64,000 nt of DNA from Plutella xylostella (Eukaryota > Arthropoda > Insecta > Lepidoptera > Plutellidae). The notes beneath the pieces were generated by a model that saw only the letters and a list, made by a program, of their open reading frames with translations, searched no databases and was not told the DNA's origin. The DNA is taken from the NCBI RefSeq assembly GCF_932276165.1, contig NC_063998.1:4910501-4974500 (forward strand), read 5' to 3'. Shown piece after piece: positions 25,405-35,668 of the stretch. Numbering within the stretch: the first letter of the stretch is position 1; each line of letters begins with the position of its first letter. The position numbers were made by a program, and so were the translations under genes.

Positions 25405-26485
25405 GGTATTGAAAAAGCGGTACACAGGGTTATTGGTAAGTAGACCTGATCCTTTCAGGAGGTGATAGAAAAAGGCATTTCCAGTCGATTATACCCTATA
25501 ATGCATTATCCGAAACTTAACCATTTCTAAGATATTTAATATTTAAAGATTTTTTGAATTTTTGCCAAAATTTCATGTTTAAAACCGAAAATAAAAAAAA
25601 CTAGCCATATTTCAATACTTTTTTTGTTTGTTTTGAATTAGTAACATCCTAATAAACTTATTAAAATAATCAAATGTGCATTATTTGACTTAAATTAGAC
25701 ACAATACCTCAAAATACATAAACATTTTTTTTAAAATATTCAAAACCTAAAAAGAAATAAGTTAAATTAAAAAAGAATTTCATACAAAAATTTTTTGTGC
25801 ACTTCAGCTTAAAAACATTGTCAACTTATAAGCTTTCAAATGAGATATTTCAATATCAAATCGATTTAGGTATCACCAAGATATGGCCAAAACAATCAGA
25901 AAAGGTGGACAAAATTCAACAGAAAAACTAACAAAATTAGCGCAATTTAAAGGTAAAAAGTGTGATGGTTTTCAGTCCTGTTCACTTTAGTATGGAAACC
26001 CCTGTTGAGTTTTCTTGACAAGTCCCAATGTTAATGGAAAGTATCGTAGGCGGGGACCAGCAGAGGATTCACCATTTAGCTGAATGTTACTTAGAAAACG
26101 GCCTTGAGTGGCGGTCAAGTTGTTCCCCGCCTGCGATACTTTCCATTAACATTGGGACTTGTTTTCATGTTTTTAGCGTACAGTCGGGTTTTTCGGTGTT
26201 TATAATTGTATTTTTTTATTTGTAACTTTTTAGTTGTTTTTATTTAATGAAATTTTACGTCAGTAGTTCATGATCATTTTTTATTTCAATAATTTTGGTG
26301 TTGTTATTTAAATACCTTCAATATGCATATTTTTGTAATGTGAAAATCAAGCCCTTTCATTTGATACCTTACACGGCAAAGTTGAATTATTATTTATTCG
26401 ATCATCACGTTATGTCCTCTAGAGGGCGCTATGTACATTTTAATGGAACGTCACATAGCCTATAACCATCGCGCCATCAATACGC
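25405..26485. other. Extra 1 kb block in TTAA element copy R
   Basis: This stretch has no counterpart in copy L. It is very AT-rich and includes the foldback element at 26018-26162. No coding frame is recognisable. It may be native sequence deleted from copy L or a separate insertion whose ends I could not define. Confidence 0.45.
26018..26162. repeat. Foldback MITE-like element
   Basis: ACAAGTCCCAATGTTAATGG begins a 40 bp arm that is repeated in inverse orientation ending at 26162 with one or two mismatches. Only about 65 bp separates the arms. It is non-coding. Confidence 0.85.
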
Positions 26486-27889
26486 TTCTAACAATACCTC
26501 ATACATCAAAATAGAAACTTTGTTGGACATGTGACTTTTTACCATGGAAAACGAATATTTTTTTTCGCGAATTTGCAAATCTCGTAGAACAAAAGTTGTC
26601 CAGAATGACTCCTTGAGTCATCCCCTTTTGGCTTAGTATAGCCCTTTTGCGACACTATGTATTTACTTTGCTTTGTCGTCGGGGTTCAGTTGGCTGGAGG
26701 ATGCCCGAAACTTATTATCTAAACTTTAATACTTGTAGTTACCTTTCTACAAGTAAATACCACATTTGGGTGAATTTCCCGCGGCCAAAATTTGCGTGGC
26801 ATCAATGAAATCGGTACTAAAAAACAAAGTTCTAATTTTCTAATATTTTTTTCCGGTTATGTGGAATAGTAATCTATATGAAGCACTAAATATTTTATCA
26901 ATAGGATTAATGGATACTTTACAAAAAAATATTAAACCTCCAAATCTTTCATTGCCGTGTTTGTCCCCAGGTCATCTCGTTTTGTATTATTCTTCATTGA
27001 TGAAAAAATATTGAGTGTTTAGATTTAAACTTAGTTTCATTTGATACATTAATAGTTAAAGTATTGTTACGAAATACATTTATTCAAATAAATAAAGAAT
27101 ATAACGAACGGTAAGTGAAAATTCATGTGTCCCAGAACTACATTTCATCGCCGTGACCTAAACATGATCAAGGATATTGTTTTATCTATGAACTTGGGTC
27201 CCCCCCTCGGTGCGCTAATCGTTTTTTACAAGTGTTGCCTAACTACTCGACGTGGAAAGAGGTACACAGGTGTCCACGTTTTCGCGCTATAGTGAAAATT
27301 ATATTTGTTTTTGGTCACTGGACATTTTTTCTTTCATCGCCGTGGATAGATATAACTTCTATAAAATTAAGTTTGTCTTCTTGAGTAAGCATTCAAAAGA
27401 AAGCATTTTGAAAATATTCATCTTATAAAGTGTTTGTTTCTTCGAATAGTAAATACATTTTTTGTTATTTATATTTAATGGCTTGATTTTCATCGCCATG
27501 CTTTCATTTCCGTGGTTTCCGTGGCCAAAATTTGCTATGGCAATGAAAAAAAATTCATCGCCATGTCTTGTAAAATAATATGTATTCATTGCCGTGGCCT
27601 GGTTATTCATTTCCGTGGCCAGGTTATTCATTTCTGTGGCCAGGTTATTCATTTCCGTGACATATGTTTTCATCGCCATGGTATGTACGATTAGGCAAAT
27701 AAAAATATATTTACCATCTTTTGTAATACAGTTAATAATACCGATCACTGAAATTACCTACAAATTGTCAAATTGACTTGTCAAATTACCTTTTTTTGCA
27801 GTTCGATAAAACGGGCGCGTATCGCGATGTATAAAAACTAAATGTATAATTTATCATTAATAACAATCACAAAATAAGTATTATTATCG

Positions 27890-28040
27890 TCACAGGACTA
27901 AGGTTACCGACATAGCTGTCAAAATGTGCAAGCTTAGGCAGGTAGCCGGTAGTAGCTGGATTAGGAAGGCTGAGGACCGAGTGTTGTGGCGCTCCTTGGG
28001 AGAGACATATGTCCAGCAGTGGATGATTATAGGCTGATGA
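27890..28040 (+). mobile_element. RTE-type LINE 3' fragment
   Basis: Coding remnants match the extreme C-terminus of the LINE at 10299-13031 (KVTDIA near the start, then a region resembling SLGEAYVQQW), followed by a GATGATGATAA tail. It is truncated and not functional. Confidence 0.7.
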
Positions 28041-28149
28041 TGATAAAATACATTTCATATTATTATATCAATTAAAATATACTTTCATTTAGCATAGAGC
28101 TCATAAAATATTCTATCATATCACGTAATCTGTGTAAAATCCATCAACA

Positions 28150-28325
28150 TCCACAACACCATCAAAACCCCTAGCACCAAAACCTTAAGATAGGTGCGAT
28201 AACAAGGAAAGCGAGGAGGAGCGGTTAAGTGCACATGCTGCGCCCCACTTCGCTGTTGACGAACATGTGCACCTAACTGCACCTATCTTTAGGTTTTCGT
28301 GCTTTTGGTGGTTTGTTCGGTGATT
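28150..28325. repeat. Foldback MITE-like element
   Basis: GCACCAAAACCTTAAGATAG at 28174 is mirrored by GCACGAAAACCTAAAGATAG on the other strand ending at 28302, with further weaker complementarity outward and the inner pair GTGCACATG/CATGTGCAC. No coding content is present. It lies between two oppositely oriented LINE fragments. Confidence 0.7.
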
Positions 28326-28396
28326 TGTAATTCAGCACAGATCATGTCACATCATAATATATTTTAAAATTACTGTTCGTATACTGTATAAAATTA

Positions 28397-28790
28397 TCAT
28401 CATCATCATCATCATCATCATCATCTCAGCCATAGGACGTCCACTGCTGAACATAGGCCTCCCCCAATGATTTCCACCTTGTCCGATCGGAGGCGGCCCG
28501 CATCCAGTGCTTCCCCGCGGCCGGTACGTGGTCTCCACTTGAGGACTCTTCTGCTCCACTGACCATCAGTCCTTCGAGCAATGTGTCCGGCCCACTGCCA
28601 TTTCTGCCATTTGACTCGATAGGCCATGTCGGTTACTTTGGTTCTTCTACGGATCTCTTCATTTCTGATTCGATCACGTAGAGATACTCCGAGCATAGCC
28701 CTTTCCATAGCTCGCTGGGTGACTCCGAGCCTATTTAAGAGGCCTAAAGACCACGTCAAGGCACCGTAGGTCATCACTGGCAACATGTAT
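28397..28790 (-). mobile_element. RTE-type LINE 3' fragment
   Basis: A (CAT)n run at 28397 is the 3' tail read on the minus strand. It is preceded by a coding remnant with VMTYGALTW, RAMERAMLGVSLRDRIRN and KWQWAGHIARRTDGQWS, matching the C-terminal region of the intact LINE. It is 5' truncated. Confidence 0.85.
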
Positions 28791-29708
28791 AATATTATAC
28801 TTTATGAAAATATAGATGTTATACTAGGTAAGGTTAATTATATGTTGTGAACGATATTAATGTGAAATTAAACATTTCGTTTTTATAAGTTGCAATACGA
28901 ACCTCATAATACTACTTAAAGAATTCCATACTACATTCTTTATTATTTTATACATACTGTCGTTCTTTCTTTCGTTTCAATATCTATCCAAATATTTCTA
29001 CCATACATAATCTGTCTAAGTTTGCGTTTCCCTCACAGTTTTTTTTTTATTGCAGTGGATTGATTCTTTCATATCCATAGCACAGTTCTTTCATTGCCGT
29101 GGACGTTAGTTTCATTGCCGTGGATGTTTTTTTCATTGCCGTGGACGCTTATTTCATTTCCGTGAACGCATGTGTCATCGCCGTGGCACGAAATTTTTGA
29201 TCATCTGTATCTCGTTAAGTTTTTAACTTATCTGATAGCCATTAAGTAAGAACACTAACATTAACAAAACCTTTAATAAAAGCGCTTTTTCAATATAAAA
29301 AACCTAAAGATAAAAAAGTCCACGGAAATGAAGATTTTTTAGGACTTGTTGAAATCCACCCATTTGTTTGAGAAAGCTAATCGGGTTCCGAGTATAGAGT
29401 AAAGTGGCACCCCTATTAATTTCTACTCTTTCCGGGTGCCTACCAGTGTAAGTAAGAATTATACTTACTTACCCTAAAATCACCCAAAATGTACTTGAAC
29501 ATAATTGTCAATAAAGTTTTCGAGTAAAAGTTTATCGACCCACTGTGCAAACTTACATGTGTGCGTGTCACTGCGTGTGCTGTGTGAAGAGCATTGAAAA
29601 CCCGAAATTGGCGCGGCACGTCACCCTGTACGGGCCCTTAAATACGTTTTGCGTTTGGTAAAAGTGACCCTTCGTATAGATTCGAAAATAGTATCGAATC
29701 CTATGCTC

Positions 29709-30041
29709 GACTCGAAAAGTGAATTTCGACAAACCGTTATTCGACAAGGTTCTACATCGACAGCATGAAACTCAGATACGTCTTATTTTCGACAAAGCAT
29801 AACTTCGAAATACCTGAATTCCGATACTACTGAACTACGGCAAAGCCTTTATTCGACATGACTAAAATAGGAAACGACGCGAGTTCGACGTCATTTTTGT
29901 TAGACAACAATGCTGGTCCGAAATGTGTCAATTCCGACGTATTGTACTCAGACGTGCTGCACTCCGACATTACTTTACATCGACTTTACACATATAAGAC
30001 ACGATACTACTTTGAAATTACTCTGCTTCGACATTCGACAG
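29709..30041 (+). repeat. MULE left terminal inverted repeat
   Basis: This is the inverse of 33509-33839. It is rich in short TTCGACA, TCCGACA and CATCGACA motifs spaced roughly 10-30 bp apart, the pattern expected of subterminal transposase-binding sites. A small open frame of 86 codons within it also appears in the right TIR and is probably fortuitous. Confidence 0.9.
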
Positions 30042-31038
30042 AAAGGCTAAAATTTTATAAAATAATAAAGTTGCCAACCTACACATATGCATTTTCACGA
30101 ATTGTTAGGCATCAATAGTGCACATCAATATGAATTGCGTAAGTATGGCATGTAGATATGGATACCCTAAAATTGAATCGACACATTGTTGCATTTCGAG
30201 GTGCACCTAATAGTTGTTCATATTGATGGGAACTATTATTGAGTCCTAAGCTCGTTCATTCCGTCTTTGCGTGTTTGTGCCAAAATATGATTAGATAGGG
30301 TAAGTTAAAAATATGAAATTAATAATAACTTGTATTATAGAAGCACATTTTTTATTAAGTATAATATACTTGGGTATCCTAATTTAATAGAGGTACCTAC
30401 TTATATGAGCAGTATACGTGATAAAGTAATAAAATGCATTTAAATGCATCAAGAAAAAAAAATCAATAAATAGCAACATAAAACGAACACAAAATCTTTG
30501 TCAAGTGAACACAAAAAAAACACTTTATTATACATATATTAGTTAACTTAACTAACTAACTTAACTAAAATTAGTTAAGTGATTCTAAAAATGTAACCAC
30601 TCTTATTACTTATAAAAAAAAACAAAAAAAAATGTATAATTATTAATATCACAAGTATCACAACATCAAAAACCTACAAACAAAACTACAAAATCTCTGC
30701 TCAATTACAAAAACAACATGAAACAACAACAACGGGGACAAATGTCTGTTAAGTGATCAAAATATACAATGTAAATATACATAACAGTAATCATGTCATC
30801 ATGTTTTTTTGTTTAATTTCTTATTTCACTATTTATAATTATAAATATAACAACGAATAAATAAATAAAAAACAACATAATAAGGAGACAAAATCTCTGT
30901 CAACTAAAGAAAAAATATCATACATTATAAAGTGCATAATACATAAACGTGTCAATCAAAATGCATCGCATTCATTCTTAAAGAAATCAATATAACAAAA
31001 AAGTCAGTCAATGAAACAACTGCACTATAAATTGTAAC

Positions 31039-32508
31039 CTATTTCTTTTTGATGTACATAATGTATGCAATTCCTTCTAAAAAGTCAATTGTTTCCATTG
31101 TTTCCTTCATTGCCAAATGGTTTTTTAATCTGTCATCGTGTTTTTTTTGTCGGAAGTAACTCGGTTTTTGTATTTGAGCTGTAATGCGAGATATTTCATT
31201 TTCTGTGTTTCTTTGTTCTTTCTTTAGCTCTGTAATAGTTTTAAAAATATTCATTTTCTTTCTATTTAGGAGCGTGTTCCATCTGGAATGCCAGCTTTCG
31301 CAAGCATTTTGGGTTGTAGGAACATTACATGCTATTGAGTCAGAGATGGACCACATTTCAGGTGGAAACCTGGGTGGAAGGTTTCGAATAAAAACTTTTG
31401 AATGGCTTGCTTTTGAGACACATTGGCGTGTTCCAGTCACAAAATCTTTTTCAAACTTCTCACAAAAAGCATCGGCAGATTTTGGAAGTACATTTTCTTT
31501 TATCTGCTGATATGCATCTGGGATTTCGTTGGGTGGCAAATATGCCAAAGCTGTGATGTGTCTTAGTTTGTGAGCAAACCGGCTGTCTTGGCTGTACCTT
31601 TCTGATAAACCTGCTCTTTCAATACGTCGCCATACAATTTGAACAAAATGAAAAAAACAACACTTGTGTTGGCTTTGCGGAAAACTAAGATTGCAAGCGT
31701 TAATAGCGGCTTTTTCAAAATCCGTAATGATTATTTTTGGTTTCAATTTTAGGCCAATGCTATTATAAGTGTAACTTTTCAATAGCTCAAATAAAATATA
31801 ATAGCAGTGTTCACTCTTGCTTGACAGCAGTCCGTACACTAATGGTAAAATTTGATGAGCTGCGTCTTTTTTCCCCACGATGGCATGAATTGTATAAAGC
31901 TGGTAAACAAGTTCAGGACTGCATCTAAATGTGCCATCCATAAGCCAAAAATCTGCTTCAAAAAGTAATTTTAAATTCTCTTTTGTTCCAAAAACAATCA
32001 CAGTATCTCCCTTAAAATTGTAATGAGCAATCAAAAATTGTTTGTCATTCAACGTTTGGTACTCTTCGGGTATAACCAATTCCTCAAGTGTGGCAGGTAG
32101 TTTAGGAACATCTTTGTTTCTGGCTCGGTGAATCATAGATTGCATTGCGGCTTTGTTTGGCATGAATGGGGCACTTGTAGATGGAATAGCATAATTGCAT
32201 CTTTGTATAATTTGTGAGGGTCTATCTCCACAGGAAACAGCGTTATGCTTTAGGTCATTGTGTAGTTTTCTCACCTGGACCAGTTCCGGTTGTGGCATGT
32301 GGGAATGGCTTCTGATAGTTTTACTGGCCACATGGTGCTCATTTCCGTGTTTGATAGTCTTCAGCCATACGTCACATTTATTGTTGCACTTTTCAATACA
32401 ATGCCAGTAATAAACATCGTCACGATTTTTATTTATACAGTAAATGAAACCATCCACTACTAACTGTTCTTTTCCATTTCGCGATTTAATAATAGTACAT
32501 AACGACAT
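31039..32508 (-). CDS. FLYWCH zinc finger-MULE transposase
   Basis: Predicted 489 aa DDE transposase that would excise and reinsert the surrounding MULE in the nucleus. I chose the Met at 32506-32508 (MSLCTIIKSR); an in-frame Met 12 codons upstream is possible. Residues about 17-70 form a FLYWCH-type zinc finger (FIYC, YYWHC, then paired His in RSHSH), a usual DNA-binding module of MULE transposases. The catalytic triad is likely Asp191 (WLMDGTFR), Asp263 (IITDFEKAA) and Glu404 (NACESWHSRW), with the conserved CxxHF segment (CCFFHF) after the second Asp. The C-terminus is basic and coiled. The frame is uninterrupted and lies between intact TIRs, so the element may be autonomous. Promoter sequence would lie between 32508 and the right TIR, where a LINE fragment has landed. 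Confidence 0.9.
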   Translation of the reverse strand: MSLCTIIKSRNGKEQLVVDGFIYCINKNRDDVYYWHCIEKCNNKCDVWLKTIKHGNEHHVASKTIRSHSHMPQPELVQVRKLHNDLKHNAVSCGDRPSQIIQRCNYAIPSTSAPFMPNKAAMQSMIHRARNKDVPKLPATLEELVIPEEYQTLNDKQFLIAHYNFKGDTVIVFGTKENLKLLFEADFWLMDGTFRCSPELVYQLYTIHAIVGKKDAAHQILPLVYGLLSSKSEHCYYILFELLKSYTYNSIGLKLKPKIIITDFEKAAINACNLSFPQSQHKCCFFHFVQIVWRRIERAGLSERYSQDSRFAHKLRHITALAYLPPNEIPDAYQQIKENVLPKSADAFCEKFEKDFVTGTRQCVSKASHSKVFIRNLPPRFPPEMWSISDSIACNVPTTQNACESWHSRWNTLLNRKKMNIFKTITELKKEQRNTENEISRITAQIQKPSYFRQKKHDDRLKNHLAMKETMETIDFLEGIAYIMYIKKK

Positions 32509-32644
32509 TATTATAATTTTTCGTGATATAAACAAGCTAAACACGTATTATTCTTTGTTAGTCAGTAAACACACTGATATGCGACTTAGATTGTGAAAGA
32601 TTTTTCAAAGTACCCACATTCAAAATATGTAAGAGCATTGAAAA

Positions 32645-33215
32645 CTTTTTTTATATAATAATAATAATAATCATTTTATTTCAAACAACAAGGTCCATAA
32701 TTAATTACAAAAAATCATTAAAAACACATGCAATAAAATCATAAATAATTACATTACATTTACATTAAATTAACATTAAAATAAAATTTCATTAAAAATA
32801 TCATAATTAAAAATACAAAAATATAAAATACCAAAATCATACATTATAAAATTAAAAATAAATTAAGTAAAATATCACAATCACGTCAGAGCATCATTCA
32901 ATTCTTATCATTGGAGCGTGCAGGCTGGAACAGTGTCGCATGTACAGGAAGTCCAGCCTACTCGCGATCATGCTCAGGACGGTGTTGGTGCTGCCGCGCA
33001 CTCGGCACAACAACGAGGAGGCTCTCTTGCGCATGGTGGCGTGGAAGCAGTCCACCCGCGCCTCCGCGAACATGCCGGACGCGCTGCACCAGCGGGGCCG
33101 CCCCAGCAGCGCCCGCAGCGCGTCGTTGTACTGCACCCGCAGCGCGCTGTACCGGCGCTGCGTGTAGCTCGCCCACAGCGCGCACGTGTACAGGGACGTG
33201 CAGTACGCCCTGAAC
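32645..33215 (-). mobile_element. 5'-truncated LINE nested in the MULE
   Basis: On the minus strand a coding remnant at 32894-33136 reads YNDALRALLGRPRWCSASGMF, the C-terminal region of CR1/Jockey-type non-LTR polyproteins. It is followed by an AT-rich 3' part containing CAAGG near TTTCAAAC and ending in a (TTA)n tail at about 32656. GC content jumps at 32950-33200 compared with the MULE. A related 3' end lies at 48548-48720. Confidence 0.75.
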
Positions 33216-33508
33216 AGCGTATAGGTAGTTTTATTGTAGTTAGATTAAATTTTATAAGACTAAGGTAGGATTAGGTACAAACATATAATTAAAGTATAAT
33301 AATATTTATTAATTATTTACGTAGTTCCTATAATAATATAATATAAATAGAAAAAATAACTTCCCATTATTAAAAGCCACATGACCAACAAACTTTGTAC
33401 GGACGATCATTAATTTTTTGATGATGATAAGTATGTAATGCTGCTCCCCCCATATGATAGCTAATACGAAATATAAAACAATACCACCTTTAAAAAAAAC
33501 AAATTGAA

Positions 33509-33839
33509 GTCGAATGTCGAAGCAGAAAAATTACGAAGTAGCATCGTGTCTTATATGTGTAAAGTCGATGTAAAGTAATGTCGGAGTGCAGCACGTCTGA
33601 GTACAATACGTCGGAATTGACACATTTCGGACCAGCATTGTTGTCTAACAAAAATGACGTCGAACTCGCGTCGTTTCCTAGTTTAGTCATGTCGAATAAA
33701 GGCTTTGCCGTAGTTCAGTAGTATCGGAATTCAGGTATTTCGAAGTTATGCTTTGTCGAAAATAAGACGTATCTGAGTTTCATGCTGTCGATGTAGAACC
33801 TTGTCGAATAACGGTTTGTCGAAATTCACTTTTCGAGTC
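33509..33839 (-). repeat. MULE right terminal inverted repeat
   Basis: Inverse partner of 29709-30041, ending CTTTTCGAGTC immediately before the target duplication at 33840-33848. Confidence 0.9.
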
Positions 33840-33848
33840 CCTATGCTC

Positions 33849-34160
33849 GCTGCTTAGTCTTCGTGTAGATTCGAAAATAGTATCGAATCCTATGCTCGCG
33901 ACACAGGATTCGATACTATTTTCGAAACTACACTAAGGGTCACTTTTACCAAACGTTAAACGTATATATATTCAAATCAAATTTTAAATACATTTTGTAC
34001 TAACTGACAGACGTATGACAGGCTACTAAATACGTTTAGCGTTTTGTGATATTCCACCTTACATGGAAAAAACAAATGTCACTTTTGGAACTGACAAATT
34101 TGTCTTACATTTTGACATTGACAGTTGACGATACGCAACGTAAACGGAGGTTTCGAAACT
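33849..34160. repeat. Two R1 repeats head to head
   Basis: 33849-33898 completes the minus-oriented R1 copy interrupted by the TTAA element and the MULE. At 33900 an R1 copy starts in plus orientation (GATTCGATACTATTTTCGAA) and runs to GTTTCGAAAC at about 34160. The junction is an almost perfect palindrome. This plus copy is the uninterrupted reference for the family. Confidence 0.7.
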
Positions 34161-34941
34161 TATAATCGCTGCACATCCAAAAGTGTTCAATTTGTGTACT
34201 GTACCCGTATCACGAAAATTCGAGCTAACGAATAGAATCGAATGCGAGTGCGACTATTGTCAACTTGACAGCACTTTCGAACACTTTTTACCTTTCGAAA
34301 AGAATGACCACAGAGTACATAATATTATTCTGACAATGACCTATGGAATGATAGCTGTCAAACTTTCGCAAATCTATACACCGCCATTTTGTTGTTGACA
34401 GGTTGACAGCACTTTCGAATAGACTATCGAATAGAATGTGCTGCGTTTTTTCCGGATCGCTCTACTGATCACAAGACTGAGCACACATTTTTGTATTATA
34501 CTCTACGCAGATGGCGCTACGATAGCTGCCAAGTCTAAAAAGGTCTGACGATAGAAGAGGATATCATTTCGATTCTGTTATTTCTGGTGTAAAATATCAT
34601 GTAACTAGCTCACTCAAATGAAACTTTTGTGCCCATCGGTTAACCTTATTATTTTAGTTCTGAACTCCATCCCTAAGCGTGGACTATCCTCTTCCAACCA
34701 CGTGGGTCTAGTAAAAAGGGGTAAAATACAAATATGACAAACATTATTTAATAAATAAGATTCAGGAACATTTATTTACTAATTTGAAAGAAAGAAAGAA
34801 AGAAATAGTTTATTCGCCTTCAAGAATATACAACATGGAAAATCACATAACAATACAAATTAGGTAGGTACACAGCTTATACATTAAATAAATAAACAAT
34901 ATTTTATGGTTGCCAATCTCCATTTCGCTATCACTGTGCAC

Positions 34942-34944
34942 GCG

Positions 34945-34978
<34 letters not shown>

Positions 34979-34981
34979 CGC
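34942..34981. repeat. AT microsatellite closed by GCGCT/AGCGC
   Basis: About fifteen AT units flanked by GCGCT on the left and its complement AGCGC on the right, making the whole tract a perfect palindrome able to extrude as a cruciform. Confidence 0.85.
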
Positions 34982-35324
34982 TGATAATTCTGCCAGAACC
35001 AGTTCTTAAAGGGTACCTATGTGGCGTATATACATATATTATAAGTAGGTCTATTCTAAGTGCATGCTCCATAATTAGCATATAACATTTTATTAATTTT
35101 AACTGATCTTTAAATACGTTGTAAAAATATATATAGGTAGAAAGAATAAATGTGTCTGTTATACTGTGAAATAAATGGTATATAGTATACGTATATAACA
35201 GTGCATAAACAAATGCTTACTCATATGTACCCATGTAAATAACTATGCTTGTGAGTACTCTATTATTTATGTATAGTTGTAAGGCCAGCTGAAAGATAAG
35301 AAATATGTAATGTATAATGAAATG

Positions 35325-35375
35325 TGTGTGTGTATTTGTGTGTATGTGTGTGTGCGTGTGTGTGTGTGTGTGTGA
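35325..35375. repeat. TG microsatellite
   Basis: Interrupted (TG)n tract with a few TATG and CG interruptions. No function can be assigned. Confidence 0.9.
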
Positions 35376-35668
35376 TATATATAACTGCTTATTACTGATT
35401 TTGTTTTTGCCTATTTAGTAAAAACATTTTATTAATAACAATTTAGTATATTTACAAGAAAACATGATGGTAATTCAATCGTTTCTTTCATTTAGAGGTG
35501 ATGGCATCCACGACGTGTCCGTCGACGGCGACACCTTGTCAGTTCCTGGCTCCTGGCATGAATGTGCGGCTACAAGATGTTGCCCGCTTGTGTTGTAAAG
35601 TGTAGTTGTAGGACACCTTGGGACGAGATTTCCGAGCGTGGCGTTAGGCTTCGAGTTTCTTGAGGTAT

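Larger units (their letters stand above)
26768..29361. mobile_element. TIR element with multiple TCATTGCCGTGG-like 12-mers
   Basis: The ends are GGGTGAATTTC (26768) and, inverted, GGGTGGATTTC (29361). The 4 bp sequence ATTT is duplicated on each side (26764-26767 and 29362-29365), and copy L of the TTAA element preserves the empty site CCACATTTGTTTA. Inside are about 17 copies of a degenerate 12-mer, TCAT(T/C)(G/T)CCGTGG, clustered at 26948-27680 and 29088-29180, mostly in one orientation. At 27600-27660 it forms a 21 bp tandem repeat. No transposase is present. LINE fragments and a foldback element are nested within. I do not recognise the family. Confidence 0.65.
23941..29637 (-). mobile_element. 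TTAA-flanked (piggyBac-type) non-coding element, copy R
   Basis: This is an inverted copy of the element at 9169-15892, flanked by TTAA at 23937-23940 and 29638-29641. It starts GGGTCTGCAAGGGGG and ends GTACGGGCCC. It interrupts repeat R1, which gives direct evidence of the empty site. Matching blocks to copy L (in reverse order): 23950-25020, 25165-25400, 26490-26765 and 29366-29637. The remainder is insertions: a hairpin at 26018-26162 within an unmatched 1 kb block, and the 2.6 kb element at 26768-29361. No transposase is visible. Confidence 0.75.
29709..33839 (-). mobile_element. Mutator-like (MULE) DNA transposon, apparently complete
   Basis: The element is 4131 bp, bounded by a 9 bp target duplication CCTATGCTC at 29700-29708 and 33840-33848. 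Terminal inverted repeats of about 331 bp (29709-30041 and 33509-33839) start GACTCGAAAAGTGAATTTCG and look highly similar throughout. A 9-11 bp target duplication and long TIRs are classical for Mutator elements, and the internal transposase supports it. It inserted into repeat R1. A LINE fragment (32645-33215) is nested between the transposase start and the right TIR. Confidence 0.93.
34161..35490. other. Gene-free spacer downstream of protease B
   Basis: No gene is recognised. From about 34540 to 34780 the sequence matches spacers downstream of C (39120-39310) and D (42500-42720), including CTATTTCTGG-like and GGTCTAGTAAAA blocks, so it belongs to the tandem duplication unit. A short retroelement-like tail with GAAA repeats is at 34785-34860, and microsatellites follow. 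Confidence 0.6.

Noticed and set aside
27359..27748. Minus-strand frame of 129 codons with repeated ATEMNN
   Set aside because: The repeats are the translation of the 21 bp tandem 12-mer repeat; no protein character outside it.
29858..30118. Small gene encoded in the MULE terminal repeat, also present in the opposite TIR
   Set aside because: The frame is preserved only because the two TIRs are nearly identical; no start context or domain, and TIR function explains the conservation.
32911..33268. GC-rich overlapping frames of 100-116 codons in plus orientation
   Set aside because: They are antisense to the LINE coding remnant at 32894-33136.
35490..35660. Possible extra coding exon downstream of protease B (similar stretches after C and D)
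   Set aside because: Frames differ between the copies and contain stops; position after the stop and the terminal AATAAA in C and D show it is 3' UTR.
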